In this document: piece by piece, positions 14,626-21,210 of the stretch
Numbering within the stretch: the first letter of the stretch is position 1
How the letters are laid out: every line of letters begins with the position of its first letter
NCBI GenBank assembly: GCA_031257075.1
Contig: JAIRPM010000186.1
Span: forward strand, 1-21,210
Length of the DNA stretch: 21,210 nt
DNA from: Spirochaetaceae bacterium
GTDB taxonomy: Bacteria > Spirochaetota > Spirochaetia > Treponematales > Breznakiellaceae
Direction: 5' to 3'
Notes under the pieces: model-generated
The model's database searches: none
Told to the model about the DNA's origin: nothing
Seen by the model: the letters and a program-made list of their open reading frames with translations, nothing else
Translations under genes and position numbers: made by a program

Positions 14626-15153
14626 ATGAAAAAACCTGACTATGTGCGGAAAAGATGCCCGGCGGCCGTTTTTGGCGTTCTCCTGATATTTTTGTTGAAC
14701 GCGCCCGAAACCGCATCCGCCGAAACCGGGGTGGGTATGCAAGCGGGCGGCTGGTTTTCGAGCAGCCCTTATTTCGGCCCTGCACTTTGTTTGAGTTTCA
14801 CACGCCGTATTCACATATTACTGGAATACGGCATCGACATGGTGGTGCCGTACAACCGGCGTTTTGGAATATGCGGCGATTACTGGTGGCTGCGCCCCCA
14901 AGTAGGTGATTTTGGCACGGAAGGCGGGCGCGTATACCTTTTTTTCGGCGCGGGTTTATTTATCGACTACGCCGCCGCCAAAGACTGGAGCGGGGTTTTA
15001 AGCGGCGGCCTGCGTTTTCCCTTTGGCGTTGATTATGAAATAAAACGCATGGATTTTTTTCTACAAGCCGCCCCTGCCTTAACAGTCGCAAGCACCTCAA
15101 AAGGCGATTGGTTTGTTTTCTACACATCCTTCGGGTTCCGCTGGTGGTTCTGA
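14626..15153 (+). CDS. Small outer-membrane beta-barrel protein, paralogue 2
   Basis: A 175-residue exported protein, tandem paralogue of the preceding gene. The start is taken as ATG 14626 (MKKPDYVRKRCPAAVFG), followed by a hydrophobic segment VFGVLLIFLLNA and a possible ASA cleavage site; the upstream TTG at 14614 is less likely. The mature part is rich in Gly, Tyr, Phe and Trp with alternating strand pattern (VYLFFGAGLFIDYAA, LRFPFGVDYEIKRMDFFLQ) and ends FGFRWWF, an outer-membrane barrel signal. No enzyme motif is visible. The downstream membrane protein starts 57 nt later. It probably acts in the envelope; its role is unknown. Confidence 0.75.
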   Translation: MKKPDYVRKRCPAAVFGVLLIFLLNAPETASAETGVGMQAGGWFSSSPYFGPALCLSFTRRIHILLEYGIDMVVPYNRRFGICGDYWWLRPQVGDFGTEGGRVYLFFGAGLFIDYAAAKDWSGVLSGGLRFPFGVDYEIKRMDFFLQAAPALTVASTSKGDWFVFYTSFGFRWWF

Positions 15154-15209
15154 ACGGCAGTATCATACGGTCTCTTGCGGTCATTCCCTACAAAAGATAC
15201 CATACCCTT

Positions 15210-16703
15210 ATGGAGCAGGTTGCTGTAAAAGATGAAAAAGCATACCGGCAGTTGTTGGGCGCGTTCAAGAAACAGTCCAATGGGCTTACGGTCGCCGATG
15301 TCGTGGCGCGGACAGCGCTGCCGGTAGAAAAAGTAAAGGAATTGCTGCCTATTGCCGCCGATGAATATTCGGCGCGCCTTCGTGTTACCGGTTCAGGCGA
15401 AATTCTCTATACTTTTCCACGTGTTCTCAAAAGCAAATACAAAGGCTGGGGCGTTACGGCGCGGCGTTTATGGAGCGCTGTTCGTTCAGGCTTTGTCAAA
15501 GTGGCTGTTACCCTCTTCAAGGTATGGATAATGGTAATGCTTGTAGGATACTTTGTGCTTTTTATGCTGATAGCGCTTGCGGCTATGCTGCTTTCAGTAG
15601 CGGCGAGTTCTCAAAACAACAGCCGCAGCCGCGATTCCGGCGGCGGTATTATGCTTTTTTCCGGTGTACTAGATTTGATTATACGCATTTGGTTTTATTC
15701 TGAATTAACCCGCTCAATAAACGATAGGTACGATTATGGTTATGGCCGCCGCCGCGCTCCTTCCCAAAAGAAGCCGCTATACAAAGCAATTTTTTCGTTT
15801 GTGTTTGGGGACGGCGACCCTAATGCGGACAGCGAGACCCGCGAAAAACAGGCATTTGTCGCGTATGTGCAGGCCAACGACGGCGTTATTTCTCTGCCCG
15901 AATTTATGACGCTTACCGGTTTGCCCCCGCTGGAGGCGGACGAAAAAATTCTTGCGTACTGCAGCCAATTCAGCGGCAGCCCCGAACCAACCGAAGACGG
16001 GACTGTAGTTTATGTATTTAAACAATTGCTTCTCCGCGCCGATACCCGCGATAATTCCTTCAAAGGCTTTTCCGCGCCGCTTAAACGGATAAGGCCGTTT
16101 TCATCAAATGAAAAGAAAATGAATATATGGTTCGGAATTATAAATACAGTGAATTTGCTTTTTGGCGGCTATTTTTTGTACGGAGCGCTGCACACCGGCA
16201 TTCCCGCTTTGGCAGGAAATACGGTTCATGGTTTATATGATATTACCTTTGTTATGGCCCGTCATTTTTTAAGCATCCAGAATCCTTTGCCGGCGATAAC
16301 ATGGGGACTTGGCGCTGTTCCACTTGCTTTTTCGGTATTTTTCTGGATTATCCCCGCGCTCCGTTCGCTCTGGGTAAAAAAAGAAAATGAGCGCGTCAAA
16401 ATACAAAACCTGCGCAAAACCGGCTATCAAACAATTCTTGACAAACGGCTTGAAGTCCGCTCACAGGATATACATACGCAAATCAAAGAATGCAGGCCTG
16501 CTCATTTTGAAAACGCATGCGAAAATATCATAAAAGAAATAGGCGGCTATTCAGTCCCTTCGGTTTCGGTGGGGCCTATGGGTGAAACAGTTTATGCATT
16601 CAATGCGCTGGACGATGAAATCCGCGCGCTGCAAAAATTCCGTATTGCTGAAAGCAAGAAAACCACAGAATTAGGCGGTATCATTTTTGACAGCGGCGCA
16701 TAA
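15210..16703 (+). CDS. Multi-pass membrane protein with duplicated soluble domain
   Basis: A 497-residue protein that I do not recognise. Positions count from ATG 15210. A soluble block at 10-73 has a helical half, then LPVEKVKELLPIAADEY, then GEILYTFPRVL. Membrane segments follow at about 100-131 and 147-164. A second block at 212-274 repeats the pattern, with TGLPPLEADEKILAYCSQF and GTVVYVFKQLL. Two more membrane spans lie at about 306-327 and 364-384. A third, partial block at about 432-466 has GPMGETVYAFNAL. The blocks have the size and helix-then-hairpin order of winged-helix domains, but that is inference. A start at 15108 would overlap the previous gene; no clear ribosome site is seen at 15210. 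It may be in an operon with the barrel genes. Confidence 0.7.
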   Translation: MEQVAVKDEKAYRQLLGAFKKQSNGLTVADVVARTALPVEKVKELLPIAADEYSARLRVTGSGEILYTFPRVLKSKYKGWGVTARRLWSAVRSGFVKVAVTLFKVWIMVMLVGYFVLFMLIALAAMLLSVAASSQNNSRSRDSGGGIMLFSGVLDLIIRIWFYSELTRSINDRYDYGYGRRRAPSQKKPLYKAIFSFVFGDGDPNADSETREKQAFVAYVQANDGVISLPEFMTLTGLPPLEADEKILAYCSQFSGSPEPTEDGTVVYVFKQLLLRADTRDNSFKGFSAPLKRIRPFSSNEKKMNIWFGIINTVNLLFGGYFLYGALHTGIPALAGNTVHGLYDITFVMARHFLSIQNPLPAITWGLGAVPLAFSVFFWIIPALRSLWVKKENERVKIQNLRKTGYQTILDKRLEVRSQDIHTQIKECRPAHFENACENIIKEIGGYSVPSVSVGPMGETVYAFNALDDEIRALQKFRIAESKKTTELGGIIFDSGA

Positions 16704-16704
16704 C

Positions 16705-16751
16705 CGCTTCCGGCGAAGCGCTGATTTACGCGGCCGGCATCAATCGGCGCT
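16705..16751. terminator. Hairpin pair between convergent genes, degenerate repeat copy
   Basis: CGCTTC-CGGC-GAAGCG (16705-16720) is a perfect 6-bp stem. AGCGCTGATT (16717-16726) pairs with AATCGGCGCT (16742-16751) at 9 of 10 positions. The second stem contains the core of the dispersed palindrome (CGCTGATT) and forms the last codons (SAD, TGA) of the alpha/beta hydrolase. It is the likely shared terminator of the membrane protein and hydrolase genes. Confidence 0.55.
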
Positions 16752-17708
16752 TATATGCCTGTTAATCCAATCAATGATATTAGATATTACTTCGCCGCTG
16801 TTAATTTCATGGAGGCATTCGTGACGGGCATTGGGATAGAGTATCAATTCAATATCGGCTATGCCTTCTTGTTTGTACCGTTTTACCAGATTCGTTACAT
16901 TTTTCCCCATACCGCCAACCGGGTCATCGCTGCCCGAAAAAATATAAATAGGCAAGCTTTTTTTTATTTTCCCAATCATGAGTACATTATGAATCTTTTG
17001 CAGTATCCAGAGCATATCGCGAAAAAACCCGGCACTAAAGAGCGTTCCGCAAAGAGGGTCGTTGATATAAGCATCCACCGTCCCGGTATCGCGGGAAAGC
17101 CAGTCGCAGGGAGTACGGGTTGGCTGAAACGGCCTGTTGTTTCCGCCGAGCACTACGCGCGCCGAAAAACGGGAAAGGTGCCGCCGGCCGCGAAAAAAAC
17201 TGTAGATATTCAGAAAATGCGCGCCGGCCGCTATTGCCGCACCGGACGGGCCGCGCGTTCCTGATAAAATACAGCCGGCAAGCGGCCGTTTGTTTGTGTA
17301 TTCAATATAACCCTGCGCTAAAAATGAACCGAAAGAATGGCCAAACAAAAAAAGCGGCGGGTTATCGCATGTTTTTTCGATTTCGGCGCGTATGGATTCG
17401 ATATCGCCAAGCAGTTTTGAGAACGCTTTCCGGTCGGCGCAATGCCCCAAAAGACCGCCTGAAGCAGCGCTGTTCAGCGACAAATTGGCCGTTTTCCCAT
17501 GCCCGCGCATATCAAAAGCCCATGTTTCAATGCCATGCTCGCAAAGTTTTTCGGCAAAAGCGGCATAACGCCCGCTATGTTCAGCCATACCATGAATAAT
17601 GAGCAAAACAACCTTGTTTTTGCCGGCGCCAAGCGCTTCCGGCAGCCAGCGGCGAAAGAACAACATTGTCCCATCCCGCGCCTGTATATACGAAGTCAGT
17701 TCATTCAC
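16740..17708 (-). CDS. Alpha/beta hydrolase, lysophospholipase/monoglyceride-lipase type
   Basis: A serine hydrolase of the Hydrolase_4 / S33 group, 322 residues, cytoplasmic (no signal peptide). LLIIHGMAEHSGRY (35-48) is the diagnostic oxyanion-hole motif of monoacylglycerol lipases and PldB-like lysophospholipases. WAFDMRGHGKT (63-73) follows, then LFGHSFGSF with nucleophile S125, the acid in FSGSDDPVG (D262) and the catalytic H296 in NARHECLHE. The full triad is therefore present. The cap region (about 160-245) is variable. The likely substrate is a lysophospholipid or acylglycerol; this is inferred from the family. It converges with the membrane protein gene. Upstream, 70 nt separate it from the tRNA, which lies on the same strand. 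Confidence 0.88.
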   Translation of the reverse strand: MNELTSYIQARDGTMLFFRRWLPEALGAGKNKVVLLIIHGMAEHSGRYAAFAEKLCEHGIETWAFDMRGHGKTANLSLNSAASGGLLGHCADRKAFSKLLGDIESIRAEIEKTCDNPPLFLFGHSFGSFLAQGYIEYTNKRPLAGCILSGTRGPSGAAIAAGAHFLNIYSFFRGRRHLSRFSARVVLGGNNRPFQPTRTPCDWLSRDTGTVDAYINDPLCGTLFSAGFFRDMLWILQKIHNVLMIGKIKKSLPIYIFSGSDDPVGGMGKNVTNLVKRYKQEGIADIELILYPNARHECLHEINSGEVISNIIDWINRHISAD

Positions 17709-17778
17709 GGTCTTATTATAACGCCGGCTTTCTTTTTTCTCTACAGGGAATTTCGCCGCCCGGCTATAGGGGTTGTTT

Positions 17779-17851
17779 TAGCGGCGATAGGGATTGAACC
17801 TATGACATAACGGATATGAGCCGTTTGCTCTACCAATTGAGCTACGCCGCC
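17779..17851 (-). tRNA. tRNA-Met (CAU), elongator type
   Basis: A 73-nt cloverleaf on the minus strand: acceptor GGCGGCG paired with CGCCGCT (G-U at 1-72), TA at positions 8-9, D-stem GCTC/GAGC, anticodon stem AACGG/CCGTT with loop CTCATAT (CAU), five-base variable loop, T-stem ATAGG/CCTAT with loop TTCAATC, discriminator A, and no encoded CCA. The paired 1-72 end and lack of GGG/CCC anticodon pairs argue against initiator tRNA. A lysidine-modified tRNA-Ile2 also has CAU and cannot be fully excluded. Confidence 0.93.
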
Positions 17852-17888
17852 TAAACCGCCGTACCTGAAAAAGCACGGCATTGGTTCA

Positions 17889-17920
17889 ACTATATTGAAG
17901 AAAAAGTACAAAAATATCAA
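17889..17920 (-). promoter_or_regulatory. Tentative promoter of the tRNA gene
   Basis: On the minus strand TTGATA (plus 17915-17920) precedes TATAGT (plus 17889-17894), each 5 of 6 to consensus, but the 20-nt spacer is longer than optimal. It lies about 40 nt upstream of the tRNA 5' end. It is listed as the best candidate only. The rest of 17852-18027 shows no gene; the leader of the rhamnose isomerase is included there. Confidence 0.25.
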
Positions 17921-18027
17921 GAGGGCGCTGTGATTTTGCCAAGGACGGACTCCAAAGTTAATTTTCCATTATTGCGCAAGAAATATCCATTTCTGTCTCA
18001 AAAGAGGCCTATATAGTAAACAATGTC

Positions 18028-19275
18028 ATGATAAATCTTTACGACAATGCAAAGGAACGGTACGCCGGATTCGGCGTGGACACGGATGCGGCGCTTGCGG
18101 CGTTGGGGCAGGTGCGCATTAGTATGCAGTGCTGGCAGGGCGATGATGTGCGGGGATTTGAGGGCGGCGGCGGCCTTTCGGGCGGCATTTCCGCGACCGG
18201 TGATTATCCGGGGCGCGCGCGCACCCCGGATGAACTTATGGCCGATATCGAAAAGGCCTTTTCGTTGATACCGGGCAAGCACCGCCTGAATTTGCATGCC
18301 AACTACGCGCTGCATGAAAGCCGCCATGACCGGGACACCCTCGATCCGGCGGACTTCAAACTGTGGGTCGATTTTGCCCGCAAAAACGGCCTTTTTCTCG
18401 ACTTTAATCCCACTTTTTTTAGCCATCCCAAGGCCGCATCAAACTTAACGCTTACCCATCCCGACCCGGCCATCCGCGCGTTTTGGATAGAACATGGCAA
18501 AGCATCCCGGCGCATTGCCGCCCATTTTGGACGGGAACAAGGCACAGCGGCATTGAACAACATTTGGGTTCCTGACGGCGCGAAAGACATTCCCGCCGAC
18601 CGTTATACGCCCCGTGAACGTCTTGCGGCGGCTCTTGACGCTATCCTTGCTGAACAGTTTGACGAGGCGTACATTATTGATAGCATAGAGTCAAAAGTTT
18701 TTGGCATAGGGCTTGAATCATACACGGCAGGTTCGCATGAATTTTGCCTGAGTTACGCGGCGCGGCGCGGCATACTTTGCCTTCTTGATGCCGGCCATTT
18801 CCACCCTACCGAATTGATTTCAGACAAAATCCCCACAATGCTGCTCTTTTTCGGGCGGCTTGCGCTCCATGTTTCGCGCCCGGTGCGCTGGGACAGCGAC
18901 CATGTAGTACTTTTTGATGATGAACTCAAAGAAATAGCCAAAGAGATAGTCCGTTGCAATGCGCTGGAGCGCGTCCTTATCGGCCTGGATTTCTTTGACG
19001 CTTCGATAAACCGTATCGCGGCGTGGGTTACCGGCATGCGAAATATGCAGAAAGCGCTTCTTTACGCGCTTTTGCTGCCCTATGAAAAAATGGCGCGTTT
19101 GCAGGAAGAAGGCCGCTGGACAGAAATAATGGCTTTTTTTGAAACTTTTAAGTTTATGCCTTTTGCCGCGGTCTGGGATCATTTTTGCGCGAACCATTCT
19201 GTTTTGCCTGAAGACCGCTGGTTTGCCGAAGCGCAAGCCTATGAACAGAGCGTACTGTCCAAAAGAAATCCCTGA
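18028..19275 (+). CDS. rhaA: L-rhamnose isomerase
   Basis: Converts L-rhamnose to L-rhamnulose in the cytoplasm, using divalent metal, the first step of rhamnose catabolism. 415 residues, close to the E. coli length of 419. Diagnostic blocks run in order: VRISMQCWQGDDVRGFE (29-45), LNLHANYAL (88-96), LDFNPTFFSHPKA (124-136), IESKVFGIGLESYTAGSHEF (220-239), LDAGHFHP (253-260), HVSRPVRWDSDHVV (281-294) and IGLDFFDASINRIAAW (318-333). These contain the family metal and catalytic Glu, Asp and His residues. The usual HCWQG reads QCWQG here, a His-to-Gln change in a well-conserved motif, noted as odd. No rhaB, rhaD, transporter or regulator is in the window. The ATG has no good Shine-Dalgarno: GAGG lies about 19 nt upstream. 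Identity is secure. Confidence 0.95.
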   Translation: MINLYDNAKERYAGFGVDTDAALAALGQVRISMQCWQGDDVRGFEGGGGLSGGISATGDYPGRARTPDELMADIEKAFSLIPGKHRLNLHANYALHESRHDRDTLDPADFKLWVDFARKNGLFLDFNPTFFSHPKAASNLTLTHPDPAIRAFWIEHGKASRRIAAHFGREQGTAALNNIWVPDGAKDIPADRYTPRERLAAALDAILAEQFDEAYIIDSIESKVFGIGLESYTAGSHEFCLSYAARRGILCLLDAGHFHPTELISDKIPTMLLFFGRLALHVSRPVRWDSDHVVLFDDELKEIAKEIVRCNALERVLIGLDFFDASINRIAAWVTGMRNMQKALLYALLLPYEKMARLQEEGRWTEIMAFFETFKFMPFAAVWDHFCANHSVLPEDRWFAEAQAYEQSVLSKRNP

Positions 19276-19307
19276 AATCGCTTTATAACATCAACAGGCG
19301 ATTTTTT
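19275..19307 (+). terminator. Rho-independent terminator of rhaA
   Basis: AAATCGC (19275-19281) pairs with GCGATTT (19298-19304) across a 16-nt loop. T's continue to 19307, giving ATTTTTT. The stem starts at the last base of the rhaA stop codon. A weaker AGCA/TGCT hairpin followed by T6 lies just beyond (19309-19326) and may assist. The convergent outer-membrane gene ends at 19326. Confidence 0.65.
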
Positions 19308-19325
19308 GAGCAGGTATGCTGTTTT

Positions 19326-20417
19326 TTAATCTTCGATAATGATTTGAGGCGCTTGAGCCGCGCCGTTTCCCATATTGACAACGGCTCCGGCTGACATTAA
19401 TTGATTGCCGGATGCGCGGCTCTCCCAAACGCCGCTTATCCGCATATCATTTTGCAGCCAGCCCCTTGCCGCTAACATTCTTGAGCGTTCCGTGTTGGCG
19501 GTAAAGTTGTAACTTATCCCAATAAACGGCCAATGCATCTCTTTCGCGGCCGCCGCTTCGGAAACATTTACCTGATAGCCGGCGGAAACAAGAAACACCT
19601 GCGCGATTTCCGCCTGTAATCCGGTATCAATCACGATGTTTTGCGCGGAAGGGAAACTCAAATCGAGTGAAAAACCGGCCTTGAAATTCCTAGTGGAAAG
19701 CACAGTGGCGGAAAATCCCGCCTGCGGCGTTACAATAGAAGGAAATGCGCTGAATTCATCTAGCGTGTTAAATGTTTTTCCAAGGCCGGAAAGTACAAGC
19801 GCGGCGCTTGGTTCCAGCAACGGGCCGGCATCCGGCAAGCGGTAGACAAACCCGATTTTGCCATAAAACGCCCAATCATCATTACCACCGGTGCCGCCGC
19901 TCTGCCCGTTGGAATTCAAACCGCCGCTTAGCGCCGCGCCCACATAAAGGTTTTGGGTAATATCTTTGCCAAACCCGGTATGAGCAAGAACCGTTTTCCC
20001 CAAGAGAAAACTGCCAAGTTCGCCAAAATTGAATTGAACGCCGAATGCAAGGCCGCCCATCCGTGTCGGAAAGAGCGCGCCGGCATGAATAAAGTGAGCG
20101 CTGCCGCTGTCATTTCCGCCGGCAAAAATCCCGGTATACCCTAGGTCAAAGGAAAAACGCTGGTTGTTGGCAATAAGGGCGGGGTTTGTGTTGATAGCAA
20201 AAGGCGCTACCCCGCTGCCTTCCGCTTTGAAAGGGTTGTGATAAAGCGAACCCGCCACGGTATTTGCGCTCGCTATAAAACCGGGATGTCCCAGCAGCGG
20301 GATAATTTCAGCGTCAGGCGGCGGATTAAACGCCCAGAGCGAAACGCCGCAAAGCGCAGCACTCGTAAAGACAACCCAGAATGTTAGAAAAAGCCTTGCC
20401 GGAGCCGGGACAAGCAT
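19326..20417 (-). CDS. FadL/UPF0164-like outer-membrane protein
   Basis: A 363-residue exported outer-membrane protein. The N-terminus has a positively charged start and hydrophobic core (LFLTFWVVFTSAALCGVSLWAF), a signal peptide likely cut after WAF or nearby. The mature part shows strongly alternating barrel strands: FSFDLGYTGIFAG, GGLAFGVQFNFGELG, NLYVGAALSGGL, DWAFYGKIGFVYRL. The layout resembles the treponemal UPF0164/FadL-like proteins (long-chain fatty-acid channel fold), by general pattern and from memory. The C-terminus IIIED lacks the usual aromatic end, so it may extend beyond the barrel. No ribosome site precedes the ATG: a promoter-like TATAGT ends 5 nt before it, suggesting a leaderless mRNA. 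A TetR gene lies 72 nt upstream on the same strand. Confidence 0.72.
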   Translation of the reverse strand: MLVPAPARLFLTFWVVFTSAALCGVSLWAFNPPPDAEIIPLLGHPGFIASANTVAGSLYHNPFKAEGSGVAPFAINTNPALIANNQRFSFDLGYTGIFAGGNDSGSAHFIHAGALFPTRMGGLAFGVQFNFGELGSFLLGKTVLAHTGFGKDITQNLYVGAALSGGLNSNGQSGGTGGNDDWAFYGKIGFVYRLPDAGPLLEPSAALVLSGLGKTFNTLDEFSAFPSIVTPQAGFSATVLSTRNFKAGFSLDLSFPSAQNIVIDTGLQAEIAQVFLVSAGYQVNVSEAAAAKEMHWPFIGISYNFTANTERSRMLAARGWLQNDMRISGVWESRASGNQLMSAGAVVNMGNGAAQAPQIIIED

Positions 20418-20422
20418 AGGTT

Positions 20423-20452
20423 ACTATACGGCCTAAAAGCGGCGTTTGTCTA
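20423..20452 (-). promoter_or_regulatory. Candidate promoter giving a leaderless mRNA
   Basis: On the minus strand TAGACA (plus 20447-20452), an 18-nt spacer, then TATAGT (plus 20423-20428); each hexamer is 5 of 6 to consensus. The ATG of the outer-membrane protein begins 5 nt past the -10, where transcription itself would start, and there is no Shine-Dalgarno. If real, the gene is expressed independently of the TetR gene upstream. Confidence 0.45.
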
Positions 20453-20479
20453 CCGGACGGCATCTTGTGAAAAATTTTC

Positions 20480-20493
20480 CAGCGTTGCCCTAA
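20480..20493. repeat. Half-site of dispersed palindrome at tetR 3' end
   Basis: CAGCGTTGCCCTAA is identical to 7131-7144, the right border of another copy. On the minus strand it reads TTAGGGCAACGCTG, whose TAG is the stop codon of the TetR gene. The other arm is not found. Confidence 0.6.
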
Positions 20494-21210
20494 CAATTCA
20501 AGCCAAGCGCGATATAACGGTACATTATTCTAAAGACTTCGTTGGGAAACTGCCGGCTGGATTGGATGCGTTCACAGCGCATAAGTACATTAATCAGAAT
20601 AAAAAAAATCCATTCGGCGCGGTCTTCGTTTATAAGCAGGCTTCCTGACGAGGTTTTAATATTTTCAAAAATCGCGGCAAAAAGCGGAAACTGGCTTTTG
20701 TGTTCATTGAAGTGTATTTCAGCCTCTTCTTTGCTTTTAATGTCGAGGCGGCGTGTGCGCAGGTAGTCAAGCGCATGAAGTATGTCGGGATTCAGCCTGA
20801 AATAATGCGCGATGGAAAACACAGCATAATAGAGCTGTTCTTCGGTTGTATCTGATTTTTTTATATTAAGCGCCGCGAATTGCATAATAGCGCGCGCCTC
20901 ATTCAAAAAAACCTCCCGCAGCATTTCTTTTTTGTTTTCAAAGTGCGAATATACGCTGCTTTTGCTCAACCTTAGTTCCTCCGCGACTTTTTCCATAGTA
21001 ACATCCCATGGGCCTTTTTTCGCTATAATTTTCATAGCCGCCGCAACGGCGGCGGAAACGGTGTTTTTGGGCAGCGGCTCGGCAGCAACATCATTTTCGA
21101 TTTTCTCCCATTGGAGAGATTCTATCTTTTTTGCGTTTAGCGCAATTCCATGCCTGATATAATATTCCGCCGCCCGCAGAAAATTTTGTATATCTATTTC
21201 TGTATATACC
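20490..21210 (-). CDS. TetR/AcrR-family regulator, N-terminus beyond window
   Basis: A transcriptional repressor-type protein, partial. The TetR DNA-binding domain is seen as TVSAAVAAAMKIIAKKG, VTMEKVAEELRLSKSSVYSHF, then ENKKEMLREVF. About 130 residues of helical ligand-binding domain follow, ending RIMYRYIALGLNC. An ATG at 21035 lies inside helix 1 and cannot be the start, since AVAAA before it belongs to the domain. The frame stays open for 58 more codons to the window edge, with no ATG, GTG or TTG among them, so the start is outside. The extra sequence (EYYIRHGIALNAKKIES, then LQWEKIENDVAAEPLPKN) is an unusually long extension for this family. It precedes the outer-membrane protein gene and may control it. 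The ligand is unknown. Confidence 0.85.
   Translation of the reverse strand, partial: VYTEIDIQNFLRAAEYYIRHGIALNAKKIESLQWEKIENDVAAEPLPKNTVSAAVAAAMKIIAKKGPWDVTMEKVAEELRLSKSSVYSHFENKKEMLREVFLNEARAIMQFAALNIKKSDTTEEQLYYAVFSIAHYFRLNPDILHALDYLRTRRLDIKSKEEAEIHFNEHKSQFPLFAAIFENIKTSSGSLLINEDRAEWIFFILINVLMRCERIQSSRQFPNEVFRIMYRYIALGLNC

Noticed and set aside
17499..17810. Plus-strand ORF of 103 codons ending in GIEPMT
   Set aside because: Its end is translated from the tRNA-Met gene and the rest lies antisense to the alpha/beta hydrolase; endings of this type are a well-known tRNA artefact.
17779..18027. tRNA as an integration site for a mobile island
   Set aside because: No integrase or direct repeat of the tRNA 3' end was seen, and the flanking genes look ordinary.
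18820..19236. Minus-strand ORF of 138 codons
   Set aside because: It lies wholly within rhaA on the opposite strand and shows no domain.

Overview
The window looks like a chromosomal segment of a spirochaete, most likely a Treponema-type organism of roughly 50% GC. This is inferred from several things seen together: V-type (not F-type) ATPase genes, several outer-membrane beta-barrel proteins, a FadL/UPF0164-like outer-membrane protein, a long protein resembling a spirochaetal family of unknown function, and a lipoprotein nuclease. There is no plasmid, phage or transposase signature. No species is assigned.

Layout. 1-2347: 3' part of a TonB-dependent receptor. 2398-3300: EamA/DMT exporter, convergent with a small XRE regulator (3315-3623). 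3624-3785: intergenic region with a 32-bp tandem repeat and stacked hairpins. 3786-4610: an orphan SAM methyltransferase of the MycE/CmcI-like fold. 4697-7073 (minus): a 567-aa protein of unknown function, then a cyclase/kynurenine-formamidase-like hydrolase. 7249-8409: exported endonuclease/exonuclease/phosphatase lipoprotein.

8454-13771 (minus) is a tightly packed operon in the order secG, ptsN-like EIIA, V-ATPase stalk subunit (G/H-like), V-ATPase subunit C, V-ATPase subunit I, era. Its junctions overlap by 1, 4 and 8 nt in the second half. The catalytic A/B, rotor D/F and ring K subunits are absent from the window. 14071-15153: two paralogous small beta-barrel proteins. 15210-16703: an unusual membrane protein with duplicated soluble domains. 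16740-17708 (minus): lysophospholipase-type alpha/beta hydrolase. 17779-17851 (minus): tRNA-Met(CAU). 18028-19275: L-rhamnose isomerase on its own. 19326-20417 (minus): FadL-like outer-membrane protein. 20490-21210 (minus): TetR regulator whose frame runs off the window edge.

The genes are mostly housekeeping and envelope functions. The most unusual signals are non-coding or structural. A dispersed palindrome (core GGCAACGCTGATTAAATCC and its complement) sits at gene 3' ends and supplies their stop codons. A second short palindrome family (CATCTCTAAAA) occurs twice. A G10 homopolymer lies inside the 567-aa gene and could make it phase-variable. The methyltransferase has a structured 5' leader. 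The TetR protein has an N-terminal extension of at least 58 residues.
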